A DNA stretch of 64,000 bases from the NCBI GenBank assembly GCA_016218825.1, contig JACRCV010000007.1, positions 1-64,000 on the forward strand, written 5' to 3'. The notes below the pieces were generated by a model, which saw nothing but the letters and a program-made list of their open reading frames with translations, made no database searches and was not told the origin of the DNA. The position numbers and the translations under genes were made by a program. This DNA is from Deltaproteobacteria bacterium. GTDB taxonomy: Bacteria > Myxococcota > XYA12-FULL-58-9. Position 1 is the first letter of the stretch. Every line of letters starts with the position of its first letter. Shown here piece after piece: positions 40,630-49,068 of the stretch.

Positions 40630-42312
40630 ATGGCGCGTCTGTGGACGAACCTGATGATGCTGGCATCGCTGGCCGTGTTGCTGGCGGTGGGCTGGTATTT
40701 TGGACGCGAGTACCTGGCGGCCGATCTCCGGCAGCGGGAGCTCGTGAGCCTGAAGCGGATCGCGGATGACGAGGGACCGTGCGCGGCGCTGGAGCGGGTC
40801 CGGGCGCTCTCGGTCGACGGCGACGTCGACCTGCAGCGGGCGCTGTCGACGCGGCGCCAGGTGTTCGCGGCGCTGGTCGTCGGTGAGGGGGATCGCCGCG
40901 GTCAGAGCGCGCTGTTGTCCGCCGACGCCGAGGGGCTGGTGGATCGCGGGCTCTGCGAGCAGATGAAGCTCACCCGCGAGCTCGGCGAGGTTCACCCGCT
41001 CTTGGAGCTGTTGCGCTACACCCGAGAGGGCGGCGACCCCTGTGACGACCCGCAGGGCCTCGACCAGGTGTTGCGGTCGCTGTCGTCGCATCGCCCGCAG
41101 ATGTTGCACGCGCTGATGGAGCAGGTCGCGCGGCTTCGCTGTCTGCCGCCCTGGCTGTCGACGCGCCTCGCCGAAGACGTGCTCGGCACCCTGAAAGACG
41201 CGCCGGACGCGATGGACGACCTCGAGGTGTTGCGGGTCGCGAAGTTCTTGAACGCCTGGGCGCCGGTGCACGCGGCGCAGTTTGCCTGTCTGATGGAGAG
41301 CGATCATCGGCCGTCCTTGCTCGCCGGCTCGATCGGCTGCACGCCGTACCTGCTGCGCCAGGTGCTGCCGCGCTACCGCTACCTCGTCGGCATCGTCGCC
41401 AGCGACAAGGGCCCCGAGGTGGCAGCAGGCTCCGAGGTGTTGTTGCTGGCCACCGAGGGCGAGCGCTGCCAGATCCGGCCCGAGGCCGACCCGCCGCGGG
41501 TGCTGATGGTCAGCTGCCGCGACTTGGTGCCGATCTCCGACGTCGAGGTCGCGGTGCTGGTCGAGTCGGTGGCCTACGGCCTGGCGCGGGCGTCCTTGAT
41601 CGCCGGCATGGTCCATTACGACCCGACGAGCGGCAAGCTGCAGCCGAGCCGCCAGGAGCCCGAGTCGCGCTCGTGGTACGGCTACAGCCGCGACGGCGAG
41701 GCCCTCGGCCTGGCGCAGACCGTCCGCTTCTCCGACCTCGCGTCGCAGCTCGGCGAGGACGTGCCGGAGACGCCGCTCAGGACCTTTTGCCGCCAGGCGG
41801 GGGCGCGCTACTGCTACGACGTCGACTGGGCGCAGGTGGTGGACCAGCTCGAGGGCGAGCCGGTGCTGTTCTTGTCGCGGCCGGCGCCGAGCTTCCTGGC
41901 CGAGGGGACGGTGCCGCCGAAGGTCAGCGCCGCGTGGATCGGCGAGGCCTATGGCAAGCGCGACGAGACCGGGGTGACGCCGCGGGTGTACGCGTTGCCC
42001 CGGGGTGGGGCGCTCTTGGTCGCGGTGCAGCCGGGTGGCGTCGATTTGCGCTGGCGGCCGCGGGCCGGGGATCCGTGGCGGGCGCAAGCCTTCGGCGTGC
42101 TCGAGAATGGCGCGACGCCGCCGTCGGCGCGGCTGCTCGCGGTGATGGACCTGCAGGGCAACGGCCGGCCGGAGGTGTTGTTGCAGCGCATCCGGCGGGT
42201 GGCCAGAGACGGTGAGATCAAGGACGCCCAGGACGAGCTGTTGCTGCTCGGTGTGGATCCGGCCGCGAAGAAGGTCGAAACCATCAACGCCTTGACGGTC
42301 CACGAGTACTAG
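40630..42312 (+). CDS. Membrane-anchored periplasmic protein, unknown function
   Basis: 560 aa. One N-terminal membrane helix (about 6-25) acts as signal anchor; the rest is soluble. No family motif is recognised. Several cysteines (EGPCAAL, RGLCEQM, DPCDDP, RLRCLP, FACLME, IGCTPY) are spread through the first half and could form disulfides. The C-terminal third ends with FG-GAP-like strands (AVMDLQGNGRPEVLLQRIRR). GTG 40621 is an alternative start in the same frame. The downstream TPR lipoprotein starts 40 nt after the stop, suggesting one transcript. Confidence 0.65.
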   Translation: MARLWTNLMMLASLAVLLAVGWYFGREYLAADLRQRELVSLKRIADDEGPCAALERVRALSVDGDVDLQRALSTRRQVFAALVVGEGDRRGQSALLSADAEGLVDRGLCEQMKLTRELGEVHPLLELLRYTREGGDPCDDPQGLDQVLRSLSSHRPQMLHALMEQVARLRCLPPWLSTRLAEDVLGTLKDAPDAMDDLEVLRVAKFLNAWAPVHAAQFACLMESDHRPSLLAGSIGCTPYLLRQVLPRYRYLVGIVASDKGPEVAAGSEVLLLATEGERCQIRPEADPPRVLMVSCRDLVPISDVEVAVLVESVAYGLARASLIAGMVHYDPTSGKLQPSRQEPESRSWYGYSRDGEALGLAQTVRFSDLASQLGEDVPETPLRTFCRQAGARYCYDVDWAQVVDQLEGEPVLFLSRPAPSFLAEGTVPPKVSAAWIGEAYGKRDETGVTPRVYALPRGGALLVAVQPGGVDLRWRPRAGDPWRAQAFGVLENGATPPSARLLAVMDLQGNGRPEVLLQRIRRVARDGEIKDAQDELLLLGVDPAAKKVETINALTVHEY

Positions 42313-42352
42313 CGCGCCGTTCATTTTGCGGCTCCGACGGAGGATGTGAGTG

Positions 42353-44314
42353 ATGCGGCGATTGGCGAACCACGGGCTGTTGACCCTGCTGTGCGTCGGC
42401 TTGCTCTCCGGCTGCGCGGTGCAGAAGCTCCTGAGTCGGGGTGACAAGCTGTTGAACGACGGCGACTACGCCAAGGCGATCTCGACGTACGAGGAGGCGC
42501 TGCGGCTGGAGCCCGAGAACAAGGCGGCGCACGAGCGCATCAAGGTGGCCAGGCGCAAGAACGTCAGCGCCCGCTTGGCGGAGGCCGAGGCGGCGCTGTC
42601 GGCGGGTGAGCTCGCGACCGCGCTCGCCGACGCGGTGCGGGCCCGGCGGATGCCGCTCGACCTCGAAGACGTCGAGCTCGTGCGTGGCATCGACGCGACC
42701 ATCGACAAGGCCGCGAAGCTCGCCGAGGAGCGGGTGCGCGCCAACATGGACCGCGGCCACTTCCTGGCGGCGGTCGACCTGAGCCAGCAGATCGTCGGCG
42801 CCTCGCCGGGGATGAGCTCGCGGGAGAAGTGGGCCAACGCCGTGCGGGAGCAAGCCGTCGAGCACTACCTGACCCTGGCGAAGAACCTGGACGCCGAGCG
42901 TCAGTACGGCAGCGCCGCGATCCAGCTGGCGGTGGCGCGCAAGCTCGGCGCCGACGTCAAGGCCGCCGAGGTTCGGGAGCTGTGGAACAAGTTCGCCGAG
43001 CCGACGTGCTTCGCGGCGCCGAAGATCGAGGTGGTCGACAAAGGTGGCAAGGCCAAGGAGGTGGTGGCCAAGATCCAGACCACCGCGACCTTGGAGCTCG
43101 AGAACCTCCGGGCCGGCTGCGGCGAAGGGAGTCGCAAGCTCGGCGTCAAGATCGAGCTCGTCGACGTCAACATCGTCGACACCACCGCCACCAGCCGCGC
43201 CGCCAAGGCGTTGCCCGGCATGCAGATCGAGACCGAGGAGGTCTACTACGAGGAGGAGCCGTACACCGAGACCGAAGAGGTCACCGAGTACGAGACCAAG
43301 ATCGAGAAGCGCGAGCTGCGGGACTGCGCGCCGCGGCCCGGCAAGGAGCGGGGCTGCTCGACGTGGGTCGAGGAGGTCGAGGTCAAGGTTCCGATCAAGA
43401 AGACCAAGGACGTCCAGAAGGTCAAGAAGATCCGCAAGACCCGGCCGATCTCCGGCCCGCTCCCCGAGGACAAGGTGCTGGCGTACGAGGTGACGACCGT
43501 GACCCGCAGCGTCGCCTACGAAGGCCTGATCACGCTGACCAGCGACACCGACAAGGTCAGCCAGTTCAGCGTCAAGCGCAGCTCGCAGGACAGCGGCCAT
43601 CCCGAGGCCGCGGCGAAGGGCCTGGTGATCCCCTTCGACTCGTTGGAGGTCAAGCCGCTCTCCGACCTGCTCGCCGAGGCGGCCGAGGGCGTCGCCGAGG
43701 AGGTCCGCAAGGGCGTCGGTGACACGGTCAAGGATTGGGCGGCGCGCTACGAGCAGCAGGCGCAGAAGCGGATCCTCGCCGGGCAGATGCCGCAGGCCGA
43801 GGAGCTCTACCTCAAGGAGATGGCGCTCGGCGCCGGGCCGAGCAAGGAGCTGGCGCACTTCTTCGAGGAGCGCTACGGCCGCGGCGTGGTCGCGGTGATG
43901 GACTTGCTGGCGGTGGCGCTCGGCCGCGAGGTGCCGGCGCGGCCGGCGGGTGAAGAGGCCGACGCCGCTGCGATGGTCCGTTTCCCGAGGCGCACGAAGG
44001 CCGAGGAGCCGGTCGCGGACGACGCGGTGCCGGCCGGTGTGCCGACGGTGCGTGCGGCCCCGGCGGTGCCGGCGCCCTTGGTGGTGCCGTCGACGCCGTC
44101 GAAGCCCGCGGCCGACGGGATCTCGGCCGACGAGATCAAGGACCTCGAAGACGCGTCGTTGGACGCCTTGAAGCCCAAGCCGGCGCCGCCACCGGCAACG
44201 CCGCCACCGACAGCGCCGCCGTCGGCAACGCCGCCGTCCGCGACGCCGGACGCCGGGACGCCCGAGACCCCGGATCGTCGGCCGATCGGGGTGCCGAAGA
44301 CCTCGCCTCAATGA
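42353..44314 (+). CDS. TPR-containing lipoprotein
   Basis: 653 aa. Lipobox LLSGC with Cys21. TPR-like helices directly follow (about 25-60; GDYAKAISTYEEALRLEPEN), with further helical repeats to about 210. A beta-rich middle (about 215-430) contains a Glu/Thr/Tyr-rich stretch (VYYEEEPYTETEEVTEYET) followed by a Lys-rich one. A helical part (about 450-545) and an Ala/Pro/Thr-rich tail finish it. GGAGG lies 9 nt before ATG 42353; GTG 42350 is possible. It is probably an outer-membrane or periplasmic scaffold. It is followed after 34 nt by the enolase-like gene. Confidence 0.72.
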   Translation: MRRLANHGLLTLLCVGLLSGCAVQKLLSRGDKLLNDGDYAKAISTYEEALRLEPENKAAHERIKVARRKNVSARLAEAEAALSAGELATALADAVRARRMPLDLEDVELVRGIDATIDKAAKLAEERVRANMDRGHFLAAVDLSQQIVGASPGMSSREKWANAVREQAVEHYLTLAKNLDAERQYGSAAIQLAVARKLGADVKAAEVRELWNKFAEPTCFAAPKIEVVDKGGKAKEVVAKIQTTATLELENLRAGCGEGSRKLGVKIELVDVNIVDTTATSRAAKALPGMQIETEEVYYEEEPYTETEEVTEYETKIEKRELRDCAPRPGKERGCSTWVEEVEVKVPIKKTKDVQKVKKIRKTRPISGPLPEDKVLAYEVTTVTRSVAYEGLITLTSDTDKVSQFSVKRSSQDSGHPEAAAKGLVIPFDSLEVKPLSDLLAEAAEGVAEEVRKGVGDTVKDWAARYEQQAQKRILAGQMPQAEELYLKEMALGAGPSKELAHFFEERYGRGVVAVMDLLAVALGREVPARPAGEEADAAAMVRFPRRTKAEEPVADDAVPAGVPTVRAAPAVPAPLVVPSTPSKPAADGISADEIKDLEDASLDALKPKPAPPPATPPPTAPPSATPPSATPDAGTPETPDRRPIGVPKTSPQ

Positions 44315-44348
44315 TCGGGTTCCGATCACAACCCTCACGGAGGACGCC

Positions 44349-45644
44349 ATGAAGGAGCTGCAGCTCGAAGCCAAGAGGATCGAGGACTCGCGCGGTCGGC
44401 CGACGGTACAGGTCGTGGCGCGCTTGAACGGCTTGGAGGGCAAAGGCGACGTGCCGGCCGGGGCGTCCAAGGGCGAGGACGAGGCCGCGACCGTCGACGT
44501 CGAGGTGGCGGTCAAGAACGTCCACGACGTGATCCTGCCGCTGTTGCGCGCCTCGTCTTGGGATCTGAAGAAGCACGCCGATCTGGTCCAGGCCGAACGC
44601 GCCGTCGTCGCCAAGGCCGGCGACAACTTCAAGATCCTCGGCGCCAACGCCGTGGTGCCGACCTCGCGCGCGTTGTGGCAGCTGGCGGCGAAGCTCGCCG
44701 GCATGGAGCTCTGGAGCTACCTCAGGAAGCACGAGCCGGCCGCGGCCGGCAGCGAGCGGGTGTCCTTCTACATGAACATCTTCAACGGCGGCCTGCACGC
44801 CTTGAAGAAGAAGGACGGCGAGGTCTTGGGCAAGGACCGCATCGACATCCAGGAGATCATGGTGGTGCCGGTGGCGGCGGCGCGCTACGCCGAGGCCCTC
44901 CTGTGGGGCGAGAAGATCGATGCGGCGCTGAAGCGGATCTTGATCGACAAGTTCGGAGACCAGGCGGTGACCCGCGCCGACGAGGCCGGGTTCTCGGTCA
45001 AGGGTCTGGGGGACTCGAGCGCGGCGTTCGCGCTGGTCTTCGAGGCGATCAAGAAGGCGGGTTTCGAGCCCGGGCGCCAGGTGAAGATGGCCCTCGACGT
45101 CGCGGCGAGCTCGTTCTTCGACGCCAAGACCGGCAAGTACCAGCTGCGCGGCGACGTCATCTCCAGCGACGAGATGCGCGCCTACCTCTCGGGCCTGGTC
45201 GACAAATACCCCGGGATGATCCTGTCGATCGAGGACGGCCTGGCCGAAAACGATTGGGCCGGCTGGACCAAGCACTCCGCACAGATGCACGAGCGTCAGG
45301 TGCTGACGATCGGCGACGACTTGTTCGTGACCCAGCTGCCGCGGCTCGAGAAGGGCATCGCGACCAAGGCGGCGCACGCCATCCTGATCAAGGTCAACCA
45401 GAACGGCTCGATGACCGGCACCCTCGACGTGATCAAGCACGCCAAGCAGCACGGCATGAAGTGGGTGGTGTCGCACCGCTCCGGGGAGACGCTCGACGAC
45501 TCGATCGCGGATCTGGCGTTCGCGACCGGAGCCCTGGGGCTGAAGACCGGCGATCCGCAGCCGGAGCGCGACTTCCCGGAGCGCAATACCTGGGTGCGGC
45601 GCGCGAAGTATCTGCGGATGGTGGCAATCGAAAAGCAACAGTAG
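44349..45644 (+). CDS. eno: Enolase family protein (divergent phosphopyruvate hydratase)
   Basis: 431 aa, normal enolase length; dehydrates 2-phosphoglycerate in glycolysis if active. Catalytic and metal residues are kept: the Ser of PAGASKG, His in MNIFNGGLHA, Glu in IQEIMVVP, Glu in ADEAGF, Asp in ALDVAAS, Glu in SIEDGL, Asp in IGDDLFVT, Lys in LIKVNQ, His-Arg-Ser in VSHRSGET and Lys in LKTGD. Yet many near-invariant positions differ (GDEGG is ADEAG, AASEFY is AASSFF, NQIGTLTET is NQNGSMTGT). It may be a second, specialised enolase beside a standard one elsewhere. GGAGG lies 6 nt before the ATG. Confidence 0.8.
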   Translation: MKELQLEAKRIEDSRGRPTVQVVARLNGLEGKGDVPAGASKGEDEAATVDVEVAVKNVHDVILPLLRASSWDLKKHADLVQAERAVVAKAGDNFKILGANAVVPTSRALWQLAAKLAGMELWSYLRKHEPAAAGSERVSFYMNIFNGGLHALKKKDGEVLGKDRIDIQEIMVVPVAAARYAEALLWGEKIDAALKRILIDKFGDQAVTRADEAGFSVKGLGDSSAAFALVFEAIKKAGFEPGRQVKMALDVAASSFFDAKTGKYQLRGDVISSDEMRAYLSGLVDKYPGMILSIEDGLAENDWAGWTKHSAQMHERQVLTIGDDLFVTQLPRLEKGIATKAAHAILIKVNQNGSMTGTLDVIKHAKQHGMKWVVSHRSGETLDDSIADLAFATGALGLKTGDPQPERDFPERNTWVRRAKYLRMVAIEKQQ

Positions 45645-45748
45645 TCTCGCGACCGGGCGGTTGTGCGTTGGGGGCAGACGTGGCAGACTTTTTTTTCGGC
45701 GCCGGGCGGCCGGTGACACTCTTTTGGCAGGCGAGGGAGAGCTAGCGC

Positions 45749-46102
45749 GTGAGCACGTCCAATCAGCGCGAGCACAAGCGGGTCGCGGCGACCATCGGCG
45801 TCAAGGTGCGCTCGCCGGACGGGCGGCGCGCCTCGGCGGAGAAGATCCGCAACATCTCGCTCGGCGGCGTCTTCATCGAGATGGACGACCCGCTGCCCTT
45901 CGGCACCGACATCGATCTCGAGTTCACGCTGCCGGAGGACCCGCGGGTGGTCCAGTGCAAAGGGTTCGTGGTCTGGTCGACCAAGACCTCGCCGGAGCGC
46001 GCCGAGGGCCTGAAGGGCATCGGCGTGCGGCTGATGGATATCGGCGTGCGTGACATGCGGCTCCTCAACGAGTTCATCGAGGAGCAGCTGAAGCAGGTCT
46101 GA
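45749..46102 (+). CDS. PilZ-domain protein, probable c-di-GMP receptor
   Basis: 117 aa, a single PilZ domain. Both c-di-GMP-binding motifs are present: RxxxR as R7-EHK-R11 and the (D/N)xSxxG motif as NISLGG. Stand-alone PilZ proteins of this length are common in myxobacteria and link c-di-GMP to motility or matrix control. The start is GTG with GGGAGAG upstream. It lies 104 nt after the enolase gene and converges on the bactofilin gene. Confidence 0.9.
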   Translation: MSTSNQREHKRVAATIGVKVRSPDGRRASAEKIRNISLGGVFIEMDDPLPFGTDIDLEFTLPEDPRVVQCKGFVVWSTKTSPERAEGLKGIGVRLMDIGVRDMRLLNEFIEEQLKQV

Positions 46103-46114
46103 GGGGCGGCGGGT

Positions 46115-46474
46115 CTAGCGCTCGCGCTTCTTCGGCGGCGGCATCGCGCCTTCGGGCATGTCGATGTGGCCCTTGAACTTGGCGCCGTCTTCGATCACCA
46201 CCCGCGGCGCGGTGATGTCGCCGACGACCCGGGCCGAGGTGTGGATCTCGACCTTGTCGGTGGCGGTCATGTTGCCGCGCATCTCGCCCTTGATGGTGAT
46301 GTTCTCGGTCTGAATGTCGGCGAGGATGATGCCGGTCGACTCGATCAGCAGGTGCTTCTTGAGGGTGATCTCGCCCTCGACGCGACCTTCGATGATCAGG
46401 TCTTCTTCGCCGTGCAGCTCGCCTTTGATGAACAGACCGCGTCCGATGACGCCCGCAGTATCCATGTCGGCCAT
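46115..46474 (-). CDS. Bactofilin
   Basis: 119 aa. The whole protein is a bactofilin right-handed beta-helix (FIKGELHGEEDLIIEGRVEG, then TENITIKGEMRGN) with a short basic tail ending PPPKKRER. Bactofilins polymerise without nucleotide into filaments that shape cells or position proteins. ATG 46474 has GGAG about 8 nt upstream; longer in-frame readings lack a ribosome site. Monocistronic and convergent with the PilZ gene. Confidence 0.93.
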   Translation of the reverse strand: MADMDTAGVIGRGLFIKGELHGEEDLIIEGRVEGEITLKKHLLIESTGIILADIQTENITIKGEMRGNMTATDKVEIHTSARVVGDITAPRVVIEDGAKFKGHIDMPEGAMPPPKKRER

Positions 46475-46592
46475 GGCTTGTCTCCTGTCAGATCCACCGC
46501 GAATTTCGGCGCCTCGATCCCGAGACCCCGTCTGGTTTCCGAGGCGCATCATGCATGGCGCAAGTACCTGAAGCAAGGGCCGCAGTTTCGCG

Positions 46593-48251
46593 CTACATCC
46601 GCTCCGGCACCTTCACCTTGGCGGTGCGCCCCAAGAGGTAGAGATAGGTCGCGAGCGCCGCGCCTTCCTCCTCCATCGGATCGAGGAAGAGGTTGTGGAC
46701 CTCGGCCTTGCGGATCTGGCCGCTCACCAGGCCGTAGTACAGCCGGTCACCGAGGCGGTAGCCCAAGATGTGGGTCACGGCGTTGAAGGCGTCGACGTCA
46801 CAGCCGTAGACCTCGGAGATGCCGTGCACCTTCTTGCCGGTCTCCATGCTCAAGTGACGCAGCACCAGGCGGGCGACGTGGCGCTCCGCCGGGCTCGCGG
46901 TCCGACTTCGCGCTTCGCGTTGCAGCGCTTCGACCGAGGCGCGCTTGCGCTTGTGGTTGATCAACTTCGAGCCCATGAACCCCAACGCCTCTTCGATGCA
47001 GCGGTGGTAGAAGGCGTCCACCAGGAGCCGCGGCTCCGAGAGGTCGGCGACCACGTGGCGGATGAAGTGGGTCGCCTCTTCGGCGGCGTGGTTGACCGAG
47101 AGGTTGCCGAGGTACACGGTCTTGGCGCGGGGGATGTAGTAGCTCTGTGAGCTCAGGATCTGCTTCTTGATGCTCTTGATGTCGGCGGCGGAGAAGTCGC
47201 CGCGGCGCTGCAGCCGGGACAAGAACGACAAGTCGGCGACCGTGACGATCTCGACCTCTTTGAGGCCGCGCTCGATCGGCAGGTCGAAGAACGACGCGAT
47301 CAGGCGGGCGAACTCCTTGAAGTTAGCCTCCGGCGCTTCCAGTTGGGCGGGCTCGGTGTCGACGTCGAGCCAGTTCAAGAACGACTGCTGGCAGACGATC
47401 GGCGGGGTGTTCATCAGACAGTAGCGCTCGTCCGACAGCCTGAGCACCTCGATCTCGTGCTCCAGGCCCTGCTCCGCCAGCTGGAAGTAGAGCTCGTGGC
47501 AGTTCTGGTAGAGGATCAGGCGCGGCACCTTGAAGCCCTCGAGCTTGAGCTCGCGGTCCACCGCGGCCGGCAAGTGGCTGGGGGCGATGTGGAGCTCGCC
47601 GATCAACACCGCGACCAGGTGCGCCGGGTGGGTCTGCAGCGCCTGCGCGATGCGCTTGGCGGCGTAGGTGTCGCGGCGCTGCAACGAGACCCCGGCCGGG
47701 CCGCGGCCGACGCTGTCGATCGCCAACACGTAGTAGTTGCGCTCCCGCGCCAGGTCGAGGAGCTCCTTGAAGTTCTTCCAGCCGCCGAACACCCAGTGCT
47801 TGTCGTAGTTGATGCCGCGCAAGAAGGCGCGCTCCGCGATGCGGCCGGCCATGTAGGCGTCGAGGATGTCTTGGAAGCGGCCCTCGGCGAACTCCAGGGC
47901 TACGACCACCGGTCGCTCTTCGGGCAGGCGGCGCAAGACGCGGAGGAACGCGCGCTGCGATTGCGCCAGCGTGTGGTAGTCGCCGACGTAGACGATCTGC
48001 GCGTGGTCGAGGGCGAGGTCGAGCTCTTCGAGGGTCGCGACGCGCTCGAACTTGCTGATGCCGGCGGCGTACTCGCGCTCGTAACGCTGGAACTGTGGCG
48101 TGTAGCCGAACACCGAGCGGTTGATGCGGGCCTGATTCTGCTTGAAGATCGTCCGGTGCATCGCGACGATGCTCTGACGGAAGCTGCGGCGGGCGTCGGG
48201 GGTTTCTCGGGGCGCCGGGGGGGCGGGCGGTGACTTTGTGCGGCTGATCAT
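46593..48251 (-). CDS. ChaN/Tiki-superfamily protein with long C-terminal extension
   Basis: 552 aa. Residues about 60-300 match the ChaN-like (haem-binding uptake) fold: IVYVGDYHTLAQSQRAFL, VVALEFAEGRFQDIL and LIGELHIAPSHLP, with paired Glu and His residues that in this superfamily bind metal or haem. Unlike ChaN there is no lipobox or signal peptide, so it is probably cytosolic. The remaining 250 residues are helical, and I do not recognise them (AEEATHFIRHVVADLSEPR, LVLRHLSMETGKKVHG). The ATG lies in a region without a clear ribosome site. It diverges from a secreted-protein gene. Confidence 0.72.
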   Translation of the reverse strand: MISRTKSPPAPPAPRETPDARRSFRQSIVAMHRTIFKQNQARINRSVFGYTPQFQRYEREYAAGISKFERVATLEELDLALDHAQIVYVGDYHTLAQSQRAFLRVLRRLPEERPVVVALEFAEGRFQDILDAYMAGRIAERAFLRGINYDKHWVFGGWKNFKELLDLARERNYYVLAIDSVGRGPAGVSLQRRDTYAAKRIAQALQTHPAHLVAVLIGELHIAPSHLPAAVDRELKLEGFKVPRLILYQNCHELYFQLAEQGLEHEIEVLRLSDERYCLMNTPPIVCQQSFLNWLDVDTEPAQLEAPEANFKEFARLIASFFDLPIERGLKEVEIVTVADLSFLSRLQRRGDFSAADIKSIKKQILSSQSYYIPRAKTVYLGNLSVNHAAEEATHFIRHVVADLSEPRLLVDAFYHRCIEEALGFMGSKLINHKRKRASVEALQREARSRTASPAERHVARLVLRHLSMETGKKVHGISEVYGCDVDAFNAVTHILGYRLGDRLYYGLVSGQIRKAEVHNLFLDPMEEEGAALATYLYLLGRTAKVKVPERM

Positions 48252-48368
48252 CGAAGGCTTGCCTAACGCGGTCCAAGGGTGCCAGATTTCAGGTTTGAGC
48301 GCACGGGGGTTGTGGACCCGGTCGGTGACCGGGTCGGTTCGGGGGAGGAGGAGCAAAGAGCGGCCGTG

Positions 48369-48980
48369 ATGAAGTTCCATAGCATGAGCGTGTGTGTGGT
48401 GATGCTGCTCGGCGCCGCCGATGGCGCGCGGGCGGCCGGGCCGACGGTGACGGCGAAGGAGTTCCAGCTGTTCATGGACTGGAAGGACGGCAGCGAGGAC
48501 CCGCGCCTCGCCAAGGACAACGAGGCGACCCGCGTGAAGAAGATTGCCAAGTCGTTGGGCGTCAGCGCCGCCGACTTGAAGAAGGCCATCGACAAGGTGG
48601 AGCCGGCGTTTTCGTCCCTCAAGGCCGAGACCGAGGCTGCTATCCGCGCCGAGCTCGACAAGACGCCGATCAAGAAGCAACTGAAGAGCGTCGAGGTCAA
48701 CATCGACACTGCGCACGCAGTGGCGCTGGTGAAGTGGGGCTGCGGCGATGCGCGCGACACCGACAAGGAGGCGTCCTGGGTCGCGGCGGCGGTGGCGGCG
48801 GGGGGCTCGATCGTCAAGACCGCGGCGCTCTGGTGCGTGAACGACGGCGACACCAAGCTGTTCTCCGCCAAGATCGGCCGTGACGCCTTCGAGCGCATCG
48901 ACCTGAAGAGCGTCGACCGCTTCGCGACCTCGCGCTACATCAAGCTCTTCGAGGACGTGAAGCGCGGCCCACACACCTGA
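48369..48980 (+). CDS. Small secreted protein, unknown function
   Basis: 203 aa. The signal peptide is cleaved at ARA|A (22/23). The mature part starts with a helical segment (FQLFMDWKDGSEDPRLAK) and ends with a beta-rich part holding two cysteines (VKWGCGDARD and ALWCVNDGD) that could pair. No family is recognised. GGAGGAGG occurs upstream; GTG 48366 next to ATG 48369 is an alternative start. The next gene has its own promoter. Confidence 0.65.
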   Translation: MKFHSMSVCVVMLLGAADGARAAGPTVTAKEFQLFMDWKDGSEDPRLAKDNEATRVKKIAKSLGVSAADLKKAIDKVEPAFSSLKAETEAAIRAELDKTPIKKQLKSVEVNIDTAHAVALVKWGCGDARDTDKEASWVAAAVAAGGSIVKTAALWCVNDGDTKLFSAKIGRDAFERIDLKSVDRFATSRYIKLFEDVKRGPHT

Positions 48981-48997
48981 GCGCCGGAACGTTCCCT

Positions 48998-49027
48998 TTG
49001 CGGTGAGGTCGCATTGCGACCTATACT
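48998..49027 (+). promoter_or_regulatory. Promoter with operator-like palindrome, PqqD-HlyD gene
   Basis: TTGCGG (48998-49003), 18 nt, TATACT (49022-49027). Inside the spacer lies a perfect inverted repeat AGGTCGC (49006-49012), ATT, GCGACCT (49016-49022). This is a good place for a dimeric repressor. Confidence 0.6.
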
Positions 49028-49037
49028 GCGCCCACGA

Positions 49038-49057
49038 GTGAGCCGCGGCCGGCTCAC
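49038..49057 (+). promoter_or_regulatory. Leader hairpin before PqqD-HlyD gene
   Basis: Perfect 8-bp stem GTGAGCCG (49038-49045) and CGGCTCAC (49050-49057) with a 4-nt loop. It ends 11 nt before the start codon, next to the weak ribosome site AGGG, so it could influence translation. Confidence 0.45.
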
Positions 49058-49068
49058 AGGGCCCTGGA

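Noticed and set aside
45689-45696. Run of eight T between the enolase and PilZ genes
   Set aside because: No stem-loop precedes it, so I do not call a terminator.
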